Notes under the pieces: model-generated | Databases searched by the model: none | Seen by the model: the letters and a program-made list of their open reading frames with translations, nothing else | What the model was told of the DNA's origin: nothing | Position numbers and translations under genes: made by a program | Shown: positions 33,622-45,209 of the stretch, piece by piece | Numbering within the stretch: the first letter of the stretch is position 1 | How the letters are laid out: every line of letters begins with the position of its first letter | DNA from: Oncomelania hupensis | Taxonomy: Eukaryota > Mollusca > Gastropoda > Littorinimorpha > Pomatiopsidae | Assembly (NCBI GenBank): GCA_036898135.1 | Contig: CM072512.1 | Span: 13,497,425-13,561,424, forward strand | DNA length: 64,000 nt | Reading direction: 5' to 3'

Positions 33622-33824
33622 CTAGTAAATATCATACACTTTGTTGCTTTTCTGTGGTGTGGACACGCTGGCGAGGATTGAGGCCAGCAACATGACGCCC
33701 GCACCGGCACACATGACGTAGAAAGCCCAGCCGATAGAGAACAAAGTGACGTTTAAGACGCTGGTGGTCATTTCCCAGTAGGAGGACGTTGTGTAGTAAC
33801 CGGCGGAAAAGGCCGCGGAGAATG
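33622..33824 (-). CDS. Claudin/PMP22-like exon 3 (C-terminus)
   Basis: After acceptor CCCCACAG it reads FSAAFSAGYYTTSSYWEMTT, then LFSIGWAFYVMCAGAGVMLL (last membrane segment), and ends TPQKSNKVYDIY with a TAG stop. The Trp-rich loop and terminal Tyr resemble claudin-like proteins; a C-terminal Tyr-x-x-Tyr end could bind PDZ proteins, which is speculative. Confidence 0.78.
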
Positions 33825-33935
33825 CTGTGGGGAGGAGCCAGGGTGAATTTAGTTTATGTAAATTAAAAATAATGAAATAAAATAAATAAATAAATAAAAA
33901 TAATTATTAAAAAACACCAACAACATCCCAACAAC

Positions 33936-33982
33936 AATGACGACGATGATGATGGTGATGATGATTATTATGAGGATGACGA

Positions 33983-34032
<50 letters not shown>
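33936..34032. repeat. GAT/GCT triplet repeats
   Basis: GATGATG, GCTGCTG and again GATGATG blocks. Confidence 0.95.
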
Positions 34033-34035
<3 letters not shown>

Positions 34036-34189
34036 CCAATGCACATAGATACGATCGAAAGAAAGTATATTCCAGGCACAAGTTGCGCAGCAGGCCAAAG
34101 TATGTCCCTTGTCCCTTGAAGGGATACTATGGCGAGGTTAGCAGCCTGCTCAGTTAAGCCTACAGTGTCGCTGAAAGACTAGGAATATA

Positions 34190-34455
34190 AAAGTAAGTTT
34201 CATCTCCTCTAGGCGACGAATTAGGTCACGCTGTATTTGTTTCTAGGTCAACTGTCTTTTACCAACCGTTTGAGAATCTTTTCGAACCGTTTATTGACGC
34301 CGGATAGTGTCCTCACTTGGTTTCATACAATTTAAGAATCCAAGAAGTCAAATGGGTTTTGGGGACGGAAAAAGAGCATTTTTGTAGAGAAAAGGGTTAG
34401 GGCAAGGGCTAGGGATAGATCTACAACTAACCCTTACCCGAACCCTTGTAGCAAT
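34190..34455. repeat. Dispersed repeat related to the interior of the 19-kb MITE
   Basis: Shares CTAGGCGACGAAT and, in reverse order, TTTTTGTAGAGAAAAGGGTT, AGGGCAAGGGCTAGGG and AACCCTTACCCGAACCCTT with 19110-19235. No matching inverted ends recognised here. Confidence 0.7.
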
Positions 34456-34611
34456 ATTCCGCTCTTTCCGTCACTTTTAAACTGCGGTTCGCATCCGCGG
34501 CTAGCAGCGAGCCCAAAGTAGACTTTGAAGGGATGGAGGGAATACTTTCACCTGCTGCTAGCGGTAGTTTTGGCGATACTTTCTACCGATCGAAGCAATG
34601 TGTATTACCTC

Positions 34612-34614
34612 GGC

Positions 34615-34663
<49 letters not shown>
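34612..34663. repeat. (GAT)n microsatellite
   Basis: About 17 GAT units in the claudin-like intron. Confidence 0.97.
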
Positions 34664-34885
34664 GTGGCTGAGGTAGTGTAGTGGTTTGGGTTTCTACTGC
34701 TGCTGATGGTGATTCTGTTGCTGTTTCTGCTGCTACTGCTGCTTATAAAGATGAGAATGAGAAATGATGAATGGGATATTATAATGTATCGCAAATACGA
34801 ATGCTATTATTGCATGCATACTGCGGTTGAATTTTCAAAGATGGCGATGATGATGCTACTTGCACGCCGAGTTGTAGTGATGGCG

Positions 34886-34947
34886 ATGAAGAAGAAGAAG
34901 AAGAAGAAGAAGAAGAAGAAGAAGAAGAAGAAGAAGAAGAAGAAGAT
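34886..34947. repeat. (GAA)n microsatellite
   Basis: About 20 GAA units followed by GATGAGGAT. Confidence 0.97.
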
Positions 34948-35016
34948 GAGGATGAGGATGATGACGATAATGAGAAAGATGACGACGATGATGCTATAAA
35001 TGGGTCTAGTTGTAGT

Positions 35017-35018
35017 GG

Positions 35019-35075
<57 letters not shown>

Positions 35076-35085
35076 CGACGATGAT
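35017..35085. repeat. (GAT)n microsatellite
   Basis: About 20 GAT units then GACGAC, 120 bp from claudin-like exon 2. Confidence 0.97.
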
Positions 35086-35201
35086 GACTGCGACATTTCA
35101 ACAGAAGCTGGTCATGATACATAGAGAATATGCACAATAACGAAACCTCCTTGTCTGACCTGAAAGAATCGTCGTAGTAGAAATCAGCCGCAGACGCTTA
35201 C

Positions 35202-35297
35202 AGCAATCCCACTTAGCGACGACGGGCAGAAGACCCAGAATGCTCAGCGTAGCAAATCCCGCACCTGTTGCTCCCGTCAGTTGGCACCAAAACAGCT
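35202..35297 (-). CDS. Claudin/PMP22-like exon 2
   Basis: Acceptor AAATACAG and donor GTAAGCG bound 96 bp. With the exon 1 base it reads ELFWCQLTGATGAGFATLSI, then LGLLPVVAKWDC, one membrane segment. Phase 1 on both sides. Confidence 0.75.
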
Positions 35298-35382
35298 CTG
35301 TATTTATCAGAACAAAATGGAATCCATAAAGTAGGCCAAGTCTGAGGGCGCCATTTTTTTTTCAATTGCAGGCTTTATTAAA

Positions 35383-36045
35383 AGGGCCCCAACTGAAAGG
35401 CTTTGATTACGTTTTGGTGAAAATGGGCTTACCCCTGAAATTAACATTGTCCTTCGTTGCTCAAACCAACCGCTAAAGTTTGAATATTTAGTTCCCGAGC
35501 TAAATATAGCTCGGAAACTACTGTTTTTGGCTTTGGGTTTCCGGTGTCTGTCCGGCCGGCCGGCGTCCGGCGTCCGGCGTCCGGCGTCCGGAAGCGACAT
35601 TTGCGCATTTTTCCCTGAACGTAATGGGTGGATTTCTTTTAAACTTGGCATTTAGTTAGGAAATAGTGAACCCTACCTGGTGACAAAAATATTATGCATA
35701 CTGGGTGATGTCAACATGGTGATGTCATAATTTGTTGTGTTTTTTCTCTGTTCTAATCTTATTTTCTCCCAAATTAAGGAAGAGATTTGATTCAAGTTTG
35801 GTATGCACTTAAATTTTTCCTGTGGAGGCCCAAGCCAAAACCAAACTTATGCAAATCAAGTAAAGTAATTTTTTTTAAAGAATATTTTAAAACGTTATTT
35901 ATTTATTTTTAATTCGAATGTAATTAGAGCGTTCAGATGCCTTGAGCCTTAAAGGGAACAATGGTATATTTAGCGATGTCGTCATCATGGTGACGTCATA
36001 AATTGTTGTAGTTTTCTTTTTCTTCTAATCCTATTTTCTCCCAAA
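35383..36045. repeat. Dispersed repeat: AAAGGGCCC relative, hairpin, CGTCCGG array and TGACGTCA units
   Basis: Contains a 31-bp hairpin (35490-35520, arms AGTTCCCGAGCTA), four GTCCGGC heptamers (35560-35592), and two diverged units with TGATGTCAWCATGGTGATGT-type palindromes followed by CTAATCYTATTTTCTCCCAAA. The intact RTE LINE inserted at the last CTCCCAAACTA; related units resume at 39460. Confidence 0.7.
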
Positions 36046-39000
36046 CTATCCTATCCTATCCTATCCTGTCCCGTAACCCGAAGGTCGTAGGGGCACCACA
36101 GATGATCGTTTAACCAGCATACTCCATCTTTCTCTGTCCTCAGCAGCCCTCATGGCTTCGCTCAGTGTCAAACCAGTCCATTCTCGAATGTTGTCCTCCC
36201 ACCTCTTTTTCGGTCTCCCTCTTCTTCTACCTCCTTGCACTGTGCCTTGCAGAATAGTCTTTGCAAGGCCTGATGATCTGGTGACGTGGCCATACCACCG
36301 AAGTTTCCGTTTCTTCACCACTGTTAGCAGGTCATCGTGTTGTCCAATGGCTTGTGTGATGGTCTGTCGGACTTCGTCGTTGGTGATGTGTTGGGTATAG
36401 GAAATGCCCAGAAGTCTTCTGTAGCACCTCATCTCCATGCTTTGTATTCTTCGTTGGAGATCTGCTGTGAGGGTCCATGCTTCGCAAGCATATAGGAAGA
36501 TGGAGATGACAAGGGAGCGCAGCAGTCTTACTTTGGAATGTAGACTGATGGTCCTGTCTTTCCAAATGGGCTTCAACCTTGTCAGGGCAGCAGTTGTTTG
36601 TGCGATCCTGGAGAGGACTTCCTGTCGGGACCCATTGTCTGATACAATGGCTCCTAAATATTTGAAGCTATGCACTGTGTCGAGGGATTGGCCTTGGACT
36701 TTGATGTCCGTATTGATGCCATTGGTGTTGTTGGTCATCATTTTGGTCTTCTCTGCACTTATTTCCATTCCATAGGCTTTGGAGGTGGTGTCAAGCCTCT
36801 GTACCAGCTGTTCAAGTTCTTGTTCCTCTCCAGCCAATCCATCAATGTCATCTGCAAAACGAAGATTGGAGATTGCTCTACCCCCTATGCTGACTGTGCC
36901 TTCATGGTCTGCAAGAGCATCCGACATGATGCGCTCTAGGAAGATGTTGAAGAGTGTTGGAGAGAGTAGGCATCCTTGACGCACACCGATTGTTGTTCTG
37001 AACCAATTCCCGATGGCTCTGTTGTGGAGGACTGCACTGGTAGCCTTGTCATACAGGCTTTTGATGACTTCAATAATTTTAGGGCTGATGTTGTACACTT
37101 TCATTGTTGCCCATAGAGCTGCATGCCAGACTCGGTCAAACGCCTTCTTGAAGTCTATGAACACATGATATAGATGTTGTTGGTGCTGTAGGTATTTCTC
37201 ACAGATTATTCTGAGGTTGAAAATCTGCTCAGTGGTACTTCGCCCTGCCCTGAATCCTGCTTGTTCTTCAGCTATGATTTGTTCAGCTTGGGGTTTCAAC
37301 CTGTTGAGTATTATTTTCAGGAGGACCTTGCTGGGATGGCTGATGAGGCTGATGGTCCGGTAATTTTCACACTCCTGAAGGTTACCTTTTTTGGGAAGAG
37401 TGATGACAAGCGACTGGGTCCATGGTATAGGCCACTCCCCACTCTGCCAGATCTTGTTACAGATAATGGTGAGGGCATCAATCATCGCTTCTCCTCCTGC
37501 TTGTAGCAGTTCCGCGGGTATGTTGTCCACTCCCGCTGACTTCCCTTTCTTTAGCGCTTGCACTGCTGCCTCAACTTCTTCTTGGAGAATTGGGAGGATT
37601 TCTTCTTCTCTGTTCTCGGGACATGCTAGAACTGATGGGTCTCCATTTGGTGTATGGTTGTAAAGGTCAGAGCAGTACTCTGTCCATCTGTCCAAGACTT
37701 CTTGTTCTTCTGTAAGGCATATGCCAGACTTGCTTTGGATAGTGGAGACTTTGGGCTGTTTGACACTTGTCAGCCGCTTCACAGTCTGGTAGGCCTTCTT
37801 GCTGTTGTTCTTGTTCAGACTGTTCTCTATTTCCTGGCATTGATCTTCTATCCAGTTCTCCTTTGCTGTGAGCATGCCTTTTCGGATGTCATTGTTGATT
37901 TTTCGGTAGACATCAGCTCCCTGTGAGGTGTTCTTTTTCTTTTTCATCTCTCTTCGTTTATCACACAGATCCAAAAGTTCAGGTGTGATCCACAGCTTCT
38001 TCTTTGGTCGGTGCTTGCCAAGGATCTCAGTGGCGACATCTGTCACAGCTGAGTTGAAGGTGGTGGTCATGGTGTTGACATCTACTTCACCAGCCCCCAA
38101 AATGAGCAGTGGTGCAAATTTCCCTCCAATTGTGGCCTGAAATAGTTCTGCCACCTCCGGGTCTTGCAGTTTGTCCAGGTCGAACTTCAGTCTAGTGCAC
38201 TTTGCTGTATTTACTCTCTTCAAGTGGAGCCGGAAAGACATCATCACGAGATCGTGGTCACTTCCGATGTCTGCTCCTGGAAAAGTACGTGTCCTGCCAA
38301 TGTTGATGCTTGATCTGAAGCGTTTCTTGACCATGATGTAGTCTATTTGGTTGTGATGCTCCCCGCCAGGACTGTGCCATGTCCATCGTCGGGAGTTTTT
38401 GTGGAGACCAAGCGTGTTTGCCAGTACCAGATTGTTGTATCTGGCAAACTCCAAGAGTCTCAGACCCCTGTCATTTGTCTCGTTGTTGCAGTGGGGTCCA
38501 CATGTGTCTCCCCAGTTGTGGTGCGCATCTTGGCCAACCTTGGCATTCCAGTCGCCTTGCACTATGACTATGTCCTTCTTCGGCACTTGGTCAAGGACCG
38601 CCTGTAGATTTTCATAAAAATCCTCCACTTCGCTGTCGTCATAGTCTGATGTTGGAACGTAGGCCTGGATGATGGTGATGTTGAAAGGGGCTGCTCTCAG
38701 GCGGATGGTAATGAGTCTACTGGAGACTGGGCGGCAACCCATGACAGTGGCTAGAATGTTCTTGTGGACCAAGAATCCAACGCCGTGTTCGTGCCTGTCA
38801 TCCCTACCGCTGAAATAGAGCTTGTGGCCTTTGTCGGTCGTTGTTTCACCTAGGCCTTTCCAGCGCAGTTCGCTGATACCTAGAACATTCCATCGATAGT
38901 GGTCCAACTCGTGGGCCAGTTCTTCTAATTTTCCTTCCGCAGTTAGGGTCCTGACATTCCAGGTTCCTATGACGATGTTGTTTCTCGTGCGGATCTTGCT

Positions 39001-39401
39001 AAATTGTCCATCAGTAGCATACTTAACACCTCCGTCCTGGTGGCCAACGGAAGGCGCGGTCCTTGTGCCGTGTGACGACCCGGGCGACGACCGATCCGGT
39101 ATGGAATTAGTGGGTTGTGTCATCATGTAGTGTGTCTTGGGCAAAAAAGACCTGGCGGTGCCCAATCCTCTCCAGGCTGTTGGCCACAGCCGAAATCCAC
39201 GAATACAGTGTGGCTCGCCTTGGCCCTGAGCACATGGTCGTTGAACCTGTAGTAACGTGAGGTTCCTCCGCCCTGGCCGGTGACTTCTGTGTAGAAGACT
39301 TTCGCCCAGTGATGCCGTGCTAACATCACCCCTGTTAGTCGCCTCTTACGACACGCCGGGAAACGTTGGGTCTATTCTATTTAATGCCCGAACCCACAGA
39401 G
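36046..39401 (-). mobile_element. RTE-type LINE, apparently full length and intact
   Basis: On the minus strand it runs from about 39401 (GTGTGTGCTCTGTGGGTTCG) through a single long frame to a GGATA pentamer tail ending at 36046. TCCCAAACTA occurs at the 3' junction (36037-36046) and again at 39453-39462, a likely target duplication. At least eight other fragments in the window belong to this family. Confidence 0.88.
36061..39165 (-). CDS. Endonuclease-reverse transcriptase of RTE-type LINE (up to 1034 aa)
   Basis: Single uninterrupted frame. An apurinic-type endonuclease occupies ~65-320: TWNVRTL, catalytic Glu in ISELRWKG, GDWNAKVG and SDHD. A reverse transcriptase occupies ~530-800: FIDFKKAFDRVWH (motif A), VRQGCLLSP (motif B) and FADDIDGL at ~769 (motif C). 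The C-terminus is basic and without a zinc knuckle (RRRGRPKKRWEDNIREW). All catalytic residues I can check are present. Translation may start at the first Met or at the MM pair near residue 17. A 68-codon frame at 39329-39123 overlaps the start. The family is the one often annotated in animal genomes as craniofacial development protein 2-like; RTE is my best clade assignment. Confidence 0.92.
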   Translation of the reverse strand: MGTARSFLPKTHYMMTQPTNSIPDRSSPGSSHGTRTAPSVGHQDGGVKYATDGQFSKIRTRNNIVIGTWNVRTLTAEGKLEELAHELDHYRWNVLGISELRWKGLGETTTDKGHKLYFSGRDDRHEHGVGFLVHKNILATVMGCRPVSSRLITIRLRAAPFNITIIQAYVPTSDYDDSEVEDFYENLQAVLDQVPKKDIVIVQGDWNAKVGQDAHHNWGDTCGPHCNNETNDRGLRLLEFARYNNLVLANTLGLHKNSRRWTWHSPGGEHHNQIDYIMVKKRFRSSINIGRTRTFPGADIGSDHDLVMMSFRLHLKRVNTAKCTRLKFDLDKLQDPEVAELFQATIGGKFAPLLILGAGEVDVNTMTTTFNSAVTDVATEILGKHRPKKKLWITPELLDLCDKRREMKKKKNTSQGADVYRKINNDIRKGMLTAKENWIEDQCQEIENSLNKNNSKKAYQTVKRLTSVKQPKVSTIQSKSGICLTEEQEVLDRWTEYCSDLYNHTPNGDPSVLACPENREEEILPILQEEVEAAVQALKKGKSAGVDNIPAELLQAGGEAMIDALTIICNKIWQSGEWPIPWTQSLVITLPKKGNLQECENYRTISLISHPSKVLLKIILNRLKPQAEQIIAEEQAGFRAGRSTTEQIFNLRIICEKYLQHQQHLYHVFIDFKKAFDRVWHAALWATMKVYNISPKIIEVIKSLYDKATSAVLHNRAIGNWFRTTIGVRQGCLLSPTLFNIFLERIMSDALADHEGTVSIGGRAISNLRFADDIDGLAGEEQELEQLVQRLDTTSKAYGMEISAEKTKMMTNNTNGINTDIKVQGQSLDTVHSFKYLGAIVSDNGSRQEVLSRIAQTTAALTRLKPIWKDRTISLHSKVRLLRSLVISIFLYACEAWTLTADLQRRIQSMEMRCYRRLLGISYTQHITNDEVRQTITQAIGQHDDLLTVVKKRKLRWYGHVTRSSGLAKTILQGTVQGGRRRGRPKKRWEDNIREWTGLTLSEAMRAAEDRERWSMLVKRSSVVPLRPSGYGTG

Positions 39402-39456
39402 CACACACACACTAACTAACTAACTAACTAACTAAATACCAATTTTTAAAGAAATC
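39402..39456. repeat. Inverted copy of 39718-39772 at the LINE 5' junction
   Basis: The bases between the LINE 5' end and the right target duplication read, in reverse, as GATTTCTTTAAAAATTGGTA followed by TTTAGTTAGTTAG and GTGTGTG. The same sequence in direct order lies at 39718-39772, about 260 bp away. Confidence 0.85.
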
Positions 39457-39459
39457 CCA

Positions 39460-39720
39460 AACTACTGAAGGGTTTTGGTTAGCTGTGATATATACTTAGA
39501 ATTTACAACGTATATAACTGGAGTGACATAATCATCATGAGGTCACCTTTTAATTTTGTAAACATTTCCTTTAAACTTTGTATGCAATGAAAGTGTACAG
39601 AAGCGTTGAGCCTTTTTCAAAACTTACGTTTATCGAGTGACGTCATCGTGGTGACGTAATATTTTAATGTTCATTTTAGTTATTTAGTTTGCACACTTTT
39701 TTCTGGAACTATTGCACGGA
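39460..39720. repeat. TGACGTCA-unit repeat (right of the LINE)
   Basis: Two more diverged units of the 35.7-36.0 kb repeat, recognisable by GAGTGACGTCATCGTGGTGA and GAGTGACATAATCATCATGA. Confidence 0.65.
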
Positions 39721-39757
39721 TTTCTTTAAAAATTGGTATTTAGTTAGTTAGTTAGTT

Positions 39758-39767
39758 AGTTAGTGTG

Positions 39768-39815
<48 letters not shown>
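39758..39815. repeat. (GT)n microsatellite
   Basis: GT run with one TTT interruption, after GTTA tetramers. Confidence 0.95.
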
Positions 39816-39817
<2 letters not shown>

Positions 39818-40435
39818 AGAGAAAGAGAGGGAGGGTAAAAGAGAACACACTAGGGAACTTTGCACTCGTTAGGGTCCAGCACTAGTTGCATTTCTTTGGC
39901 TTGTACTTATCAGACTTCAGCGACAACCATCTTCACCCCTTCATTTTTCTCTTGAAATATACTCTTTTTAATTATTTCAACTCACCACCTTTACTCATTT
40001 CTCCCTCACCCTATTTCTGTTATAATAATTATGCTATTTTAAAGCATCTTAAATCTTGTTTTGAAAAAAAAAAAACTCATTATTAAAATAAATCTGTTTT
40101 CACCAATAACTCATGTCCACTCCCCCCTTACCACCTTAACTTGCTAACCCTTTCCTTAAATAAAAAAGCATTTCAACACTTAAAAAAGCATTTCAATACT
40201 TAAGTGTGCTGATCAGTCCCCTATTCGCTATTGTGACGTGGGACTTTAATTTATCTAAACGAAACGAATACTTAAGTGTTCTATTATCGCCTATGTAAAC
40301 ACAGAGACGCTTTTAAACATAGCTTGGCAAGAGTCCAGTCATTAGTAAGCTTATTGTATCGCAAGCTTAGCCTGGATAATTCAGCATGAAGTTGTAATAA
40401 ACACCTCAAGCTACCCACTTAGAGGAACCAGGTAG

Positions 40436-40572
40436 AGGAACCAGGTAGCACAGTTGGTAGAACGGCTTACTTGTAAAGGTTCCTGATTCAAATCCCGGAT
40501 TGACCAAAATTTTCCCCCTGGTTCTCTCAGAATAATGTGACCAGTACACTCCGGCATGGTGTGACTACATCG
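40436..40572 (+). mobile_element. tRNA-Thr-like SINE fragment
   Basis: GGTAGCACAGTTGGTAGAAC is an A-box arm, CTTGTAAA an anticodon loop with TGT, and GATTCAAATCCCGG a B box, followed by non-tRNA sequence (TTCCCCCTGGTTCTCTCAG). It joins the RTE fragment at ~40573 without a visible tail. Confidence 0.6.
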
Positions 40573-41031
40573 TTGTAGATCTGCTGTAAGGGTCCATGTT
40601 TCGCAAGCGTATGGGAAGATGGAGATGACAAAGGAGCGCAGCAGCCTTGTCTTGGAATGTAGACTAATGGTCTTGTCTTTCCAAATGGGCTTCAACCTTG
40701 CCAGAGCAGGAGTTGTTTGTGCGATCTTGGAAAGGACTTCCTGTCGGGACCCATTGTCAGATACAATGGCTCCTAAATATTTGAAGCTATGCACTGTGTT
40801 GAGGGATTGGACTTGGACTTTGATGTCCGTGTTGATGTCATTGGTGTTGTTGGTCATCATTTTGGTCTTCTCTGCACTTATTTTCATTCCACAGGCTCTG
40901 GAGGTGGTGTCAAGCCTCTGTACCACTTGTTCAAGTTCTTGTTCCTCTCCAGCCAGCCCATAAATGTCATCCGCAAAACGAAGATTGGTGATTTCTCTAC
41001 CCCTATGCTGTCTGTGCCTTCGTGATCTGCA
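40573..41031 (-). pseudogene. RTE-type LINE internal fragment
   Basis: Minus strand encodes NLRFADDIYGLAGEEQELEQ through SFKYLGAIVSDNGSRQEVLS to FVISIFPYACETWTLTADLQ. It corresponds to residues ~765-910 of the intact protein, with D to Y beside the catalytic pair. Both ends of the element are missing. Confidence 0.9.
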
Positions 41032-41068
41032 GAATACTAATAATATTATAAACAAAGATCACAGATGC

Positions 41069-41543
41069 CAGTGTTCCCGATTACGCACAGTAGTGCGTCA
41101 ATTACGCACAAAATATAAAAAATGACGCAGGAAAATTTGCATGTGTGCGTCCTGTGGACGCACACCTTTTTTTGGAATCGCTGAAGTTATAAATACGATT
41201 AACTAGTGGCGAACTAATTCACGGCATAATTAGAATCAGAACCCAACTGAGACTGCCATAGCAGATGATTAAAGATTGTGTCGGGAGTTGTCGTCCTTAA
41301 AAATCGCATGCGCGCGCATTGTAAACTTCCTCCAAGCAATACATTCACTGAACAAAAGAAATCTTCGTTAATCCATTCTTTGATTCTATCATACACGATC
41401 ATGTCACTTCTGACTTGGTTGACTGGGCCCAAAACCCGTTCATCCACCGATTTGGGGACTCTCAAAATTTGCACAAGGACTCTTAAAATTTTATACCTGG
41501 GAGTCCCAAGGACTCTCATTTTTTGTGTGTGGAGGGAACACTG
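41069..41543. mobile_element. 475-bp hAT-like MITE
   Basis: Inverted ends CAGTGTTCCC and GGGAACACTG. Subterminal ACGCACA motifs and a GTGCGTCC/GGACGCAC hairpin lie inside. CAGATGCC lies at both borders but is offset by several bases, so an 8-bp duplication is only tentative. No transposase. Confidence 0.6.
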
Positions 41544-42304
41544 GATGCTCAGATGCCCAGACAACAAATCTAGAAGCAGTCGTAAATATCCATGACAAAA
41601 CAGAACCCAATATTCCTGAAAGAGCATCTAAAAGTTTGTCACCCATGCGTTTAAATAAATTAGCTATGTGTTATAATGTTTTTGTTTTTTAAATCCAGTC
41701 TTTAACTGATGTTTTACCACCACCACAATCACCGTCACCGGTACTGCCTCTAATGCCTACAGTTCTAGTGAAAGCTAAGACTAGTGTACTTATAGCCATC
41801 CCAACGGAATGCTAAATATCGTTACACCCTGTTCTATAAACAGTATTTGTTCTATAAACAGTATCTCATATGATTTTTAAAAAAAATATTTTTATTTTAT
41901 TTTCATACTTTTTTTGTTGTCTACAATCACATTGTTGTGAATAGACGTGAAATTAAAATATTGAATTGAATTAAATTGAAACAGTATTTGAATTTTTTCT
42001 GCGAGTGTGGTGTCTTCATCCTATGAATCGTTTCTTTAATTCTAGCAAAGTTAGTAATTTATCTCTGTTTATGGATAAGATTTCTAATCTTGCTGAGCGT
42101 TCAGTATAAAGCCTCTTTTGAATCGTCTGTTTTATATCCAAGTTTAAGTTCAAGTCATCCGTTTCTGCTAATTTATTTATTTTGTTTCTTTATTTCTTTA
42201 TAGAGCTCGCCAAGCTTGGTAAGCCGTCCCAAACAAGGGAAGTAAAACGTGTCGGCCTATGTACCAGAATCAGGTTAAGGAATGAAGAGTTTGTTCTCTT
42301 ACAC

Positions 42305-42893
<589 letters not shown>

Positions 42894-43113
42894 GACACTC
42901 CTTGTACGTAGTGGCCTATCTAGTACGATAATTTTCATTATAGATATAAATAAAATAAACACCCTTTTTTTAACACCAAGATGGCAAGACAGTCAAACGT
43001 TGTTTTTTTCCCTCGAGACACTCGCTCGCAAGGCTGTAAAAACGAATATTTTTAGAAGTGTCAATTTTCGAGGGGTTGTTCTGTCTCGGTTTTATCCTAA
43101 CGGAAAAAAGAAA

Positions 43114-43785
<672 letters not shown>

Positions 43786-44568
43786 TATCAAGAAAAATAA
43801 TTATCCTGCTCTCAACGGTGGTCAAGAAGTGCGACACAGTGGCTTTCAATTTCATGTGCACTTCGTACTGCTACCCCCGTTGGGGTGCCGGGGGTAGCAG
43901 TATAAAGAGTATCCCCACTTTGTGGGAATTTAGTGCTTTAAATTCCCACTGTCGCTGTCTTTCTCATTTGCTCTTTCTCATTCCTGCTCTGTTCTATCAA
44001 TCTGCTCTACTATCGTCTTCTTCGCTAGACCAGTCTCCTACACCTTTTTTCTTGAAAACTCTTCCGGGACAAGACTCCTTGTTTGTGTATGGGGTCTGTT
44101 GGATCAGCTTGGGAATATTGGACGCTTTCTGCCAGGTGGTCACTAGGGCTTCCTATGATGTTATTATTTAGCAATGTAGGCATTTTATATGTATGTGTTT
44201 TGTTGATAATTTATAATGATGTTTGAATTCTATTTTGTTTTTGTAAACGGGGGTTCGATAAGTTGGGGTTAAGCCTCAGCCGTCCCCTGCGTGGGATGTC
44301 TTTATTGTAAAGTGACTGGCTGGTGGAGGGCATTCAGTTTTCCCACTAGGGTTGTTTCAGCAGATCTTTTATGCGGATTGGGGGTTGTCCGGTCCTGATT
44401 TGGCTCGGAAAAGTCCGCTGGACCTAAAGCAACAATTATGTAATGTAATGTAACTTCGTACTGCTTTGGAGCTCTTTTAGCTCACGAAGTAGCACATGGA
44501 ATTGAAAGCCACTGTGCCGCACATATTATCCACTTTTGACAGCAGTTTAATAATTTTTCTTGATGTTT
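43786..44568. mobile_element. Foldback element split by a TGTAA-tailed insertion
   Basis: Left arm 43786-43872 (ATCAAGAAAAATAATTATCC, CACAGTGGCTTTCAATTTCA) and right arm ~44475-44568 are inverted copies. Before insertion the loop was about 30 bp (TTGGAGCTCTTTTAGCTC). A TGTAA-tailed copy now occupies the loop side. Confidence 0.85.
43873..44452 (+). mobile_element. TGTAA-tailed repeat, full-length copy
   Basis: ACTTCGTACTGCT flanks it at 43860-43872 and 44453-44465, a 12-13-bp duplication. The 5' end is ACCCCCGTTGGGGTGCCGGG, the 3' end TGTAATGTAA. Confidence 0.93.
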
Positions 44569-44621
44569 AAATCAACTTGCCTCCCTTGGCTTGTTTTATT
44601 CCTTGCTCTTTAATGGCTGCT

Positions 44622-45197
44622 ACATTACATGACATGATTATTGCTTTAGGTCCAGCGGACTCTTCCGAGCCAAGCCAAATCAGGACCGGACAACCTCCGA
44701 TCCGCATAAAAGATCTGCTGAAACAACCCTAGTGGTAAAACTGAATGCTCTCCACCAGCCAGTCACTTTACAATAAAGACATCCCACGCAGCGGACGCTA
44801 AGGCTATACTTTTATCGAACGCCCGTTTATAAAAACAAAATAGAATACAAACATCATTATAAATTATCAACAAAACACATACATATAAAATGCCTACATT
44901 GCTAAATAATAACATCATAGGAAGCCCTAGTGACCACCTGGCAGAAAGCGTCCAATATTCCCAAGCTGATCCAACAGACCTCACACACAAAAAAGGAGTC
45001 TTGTCCCGGAAGAGTTTTCAAGAAAAAAGGTAGGTGACTGGTCTAGCAAAGAAAAAGATAGTATAGCAGATTGATAGAACAGAGCAGGAATGAGAAAGAA
45101 CAAAGGAGAAAGACAGCGACAGTGGGAATTTAAAGCACTAAATTTCCAGAAAGTGGGGATACTATTTATACTGAAACCCCCGGCACCCCAACGGGGG
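44622..45197 (-). mobile_element. TGTAA-tailed repeat, full-length copy
   Basis: TTAATGGCTGCT flanks it at 44610-44621 and 45198-45209, a perfect 12-bp duplication. Confidence 0.93.
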
Positions 45198-45209
45198 TTA
45201 ATGGCTGCT

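Noticed and set aside
36152..38617. Many plus-strand open frames of 60-110 codons
   Set aside because: Shadows of the intact minus-strand LINE polyprotein; the same shadows recur at 40619, 48066 and 51333.
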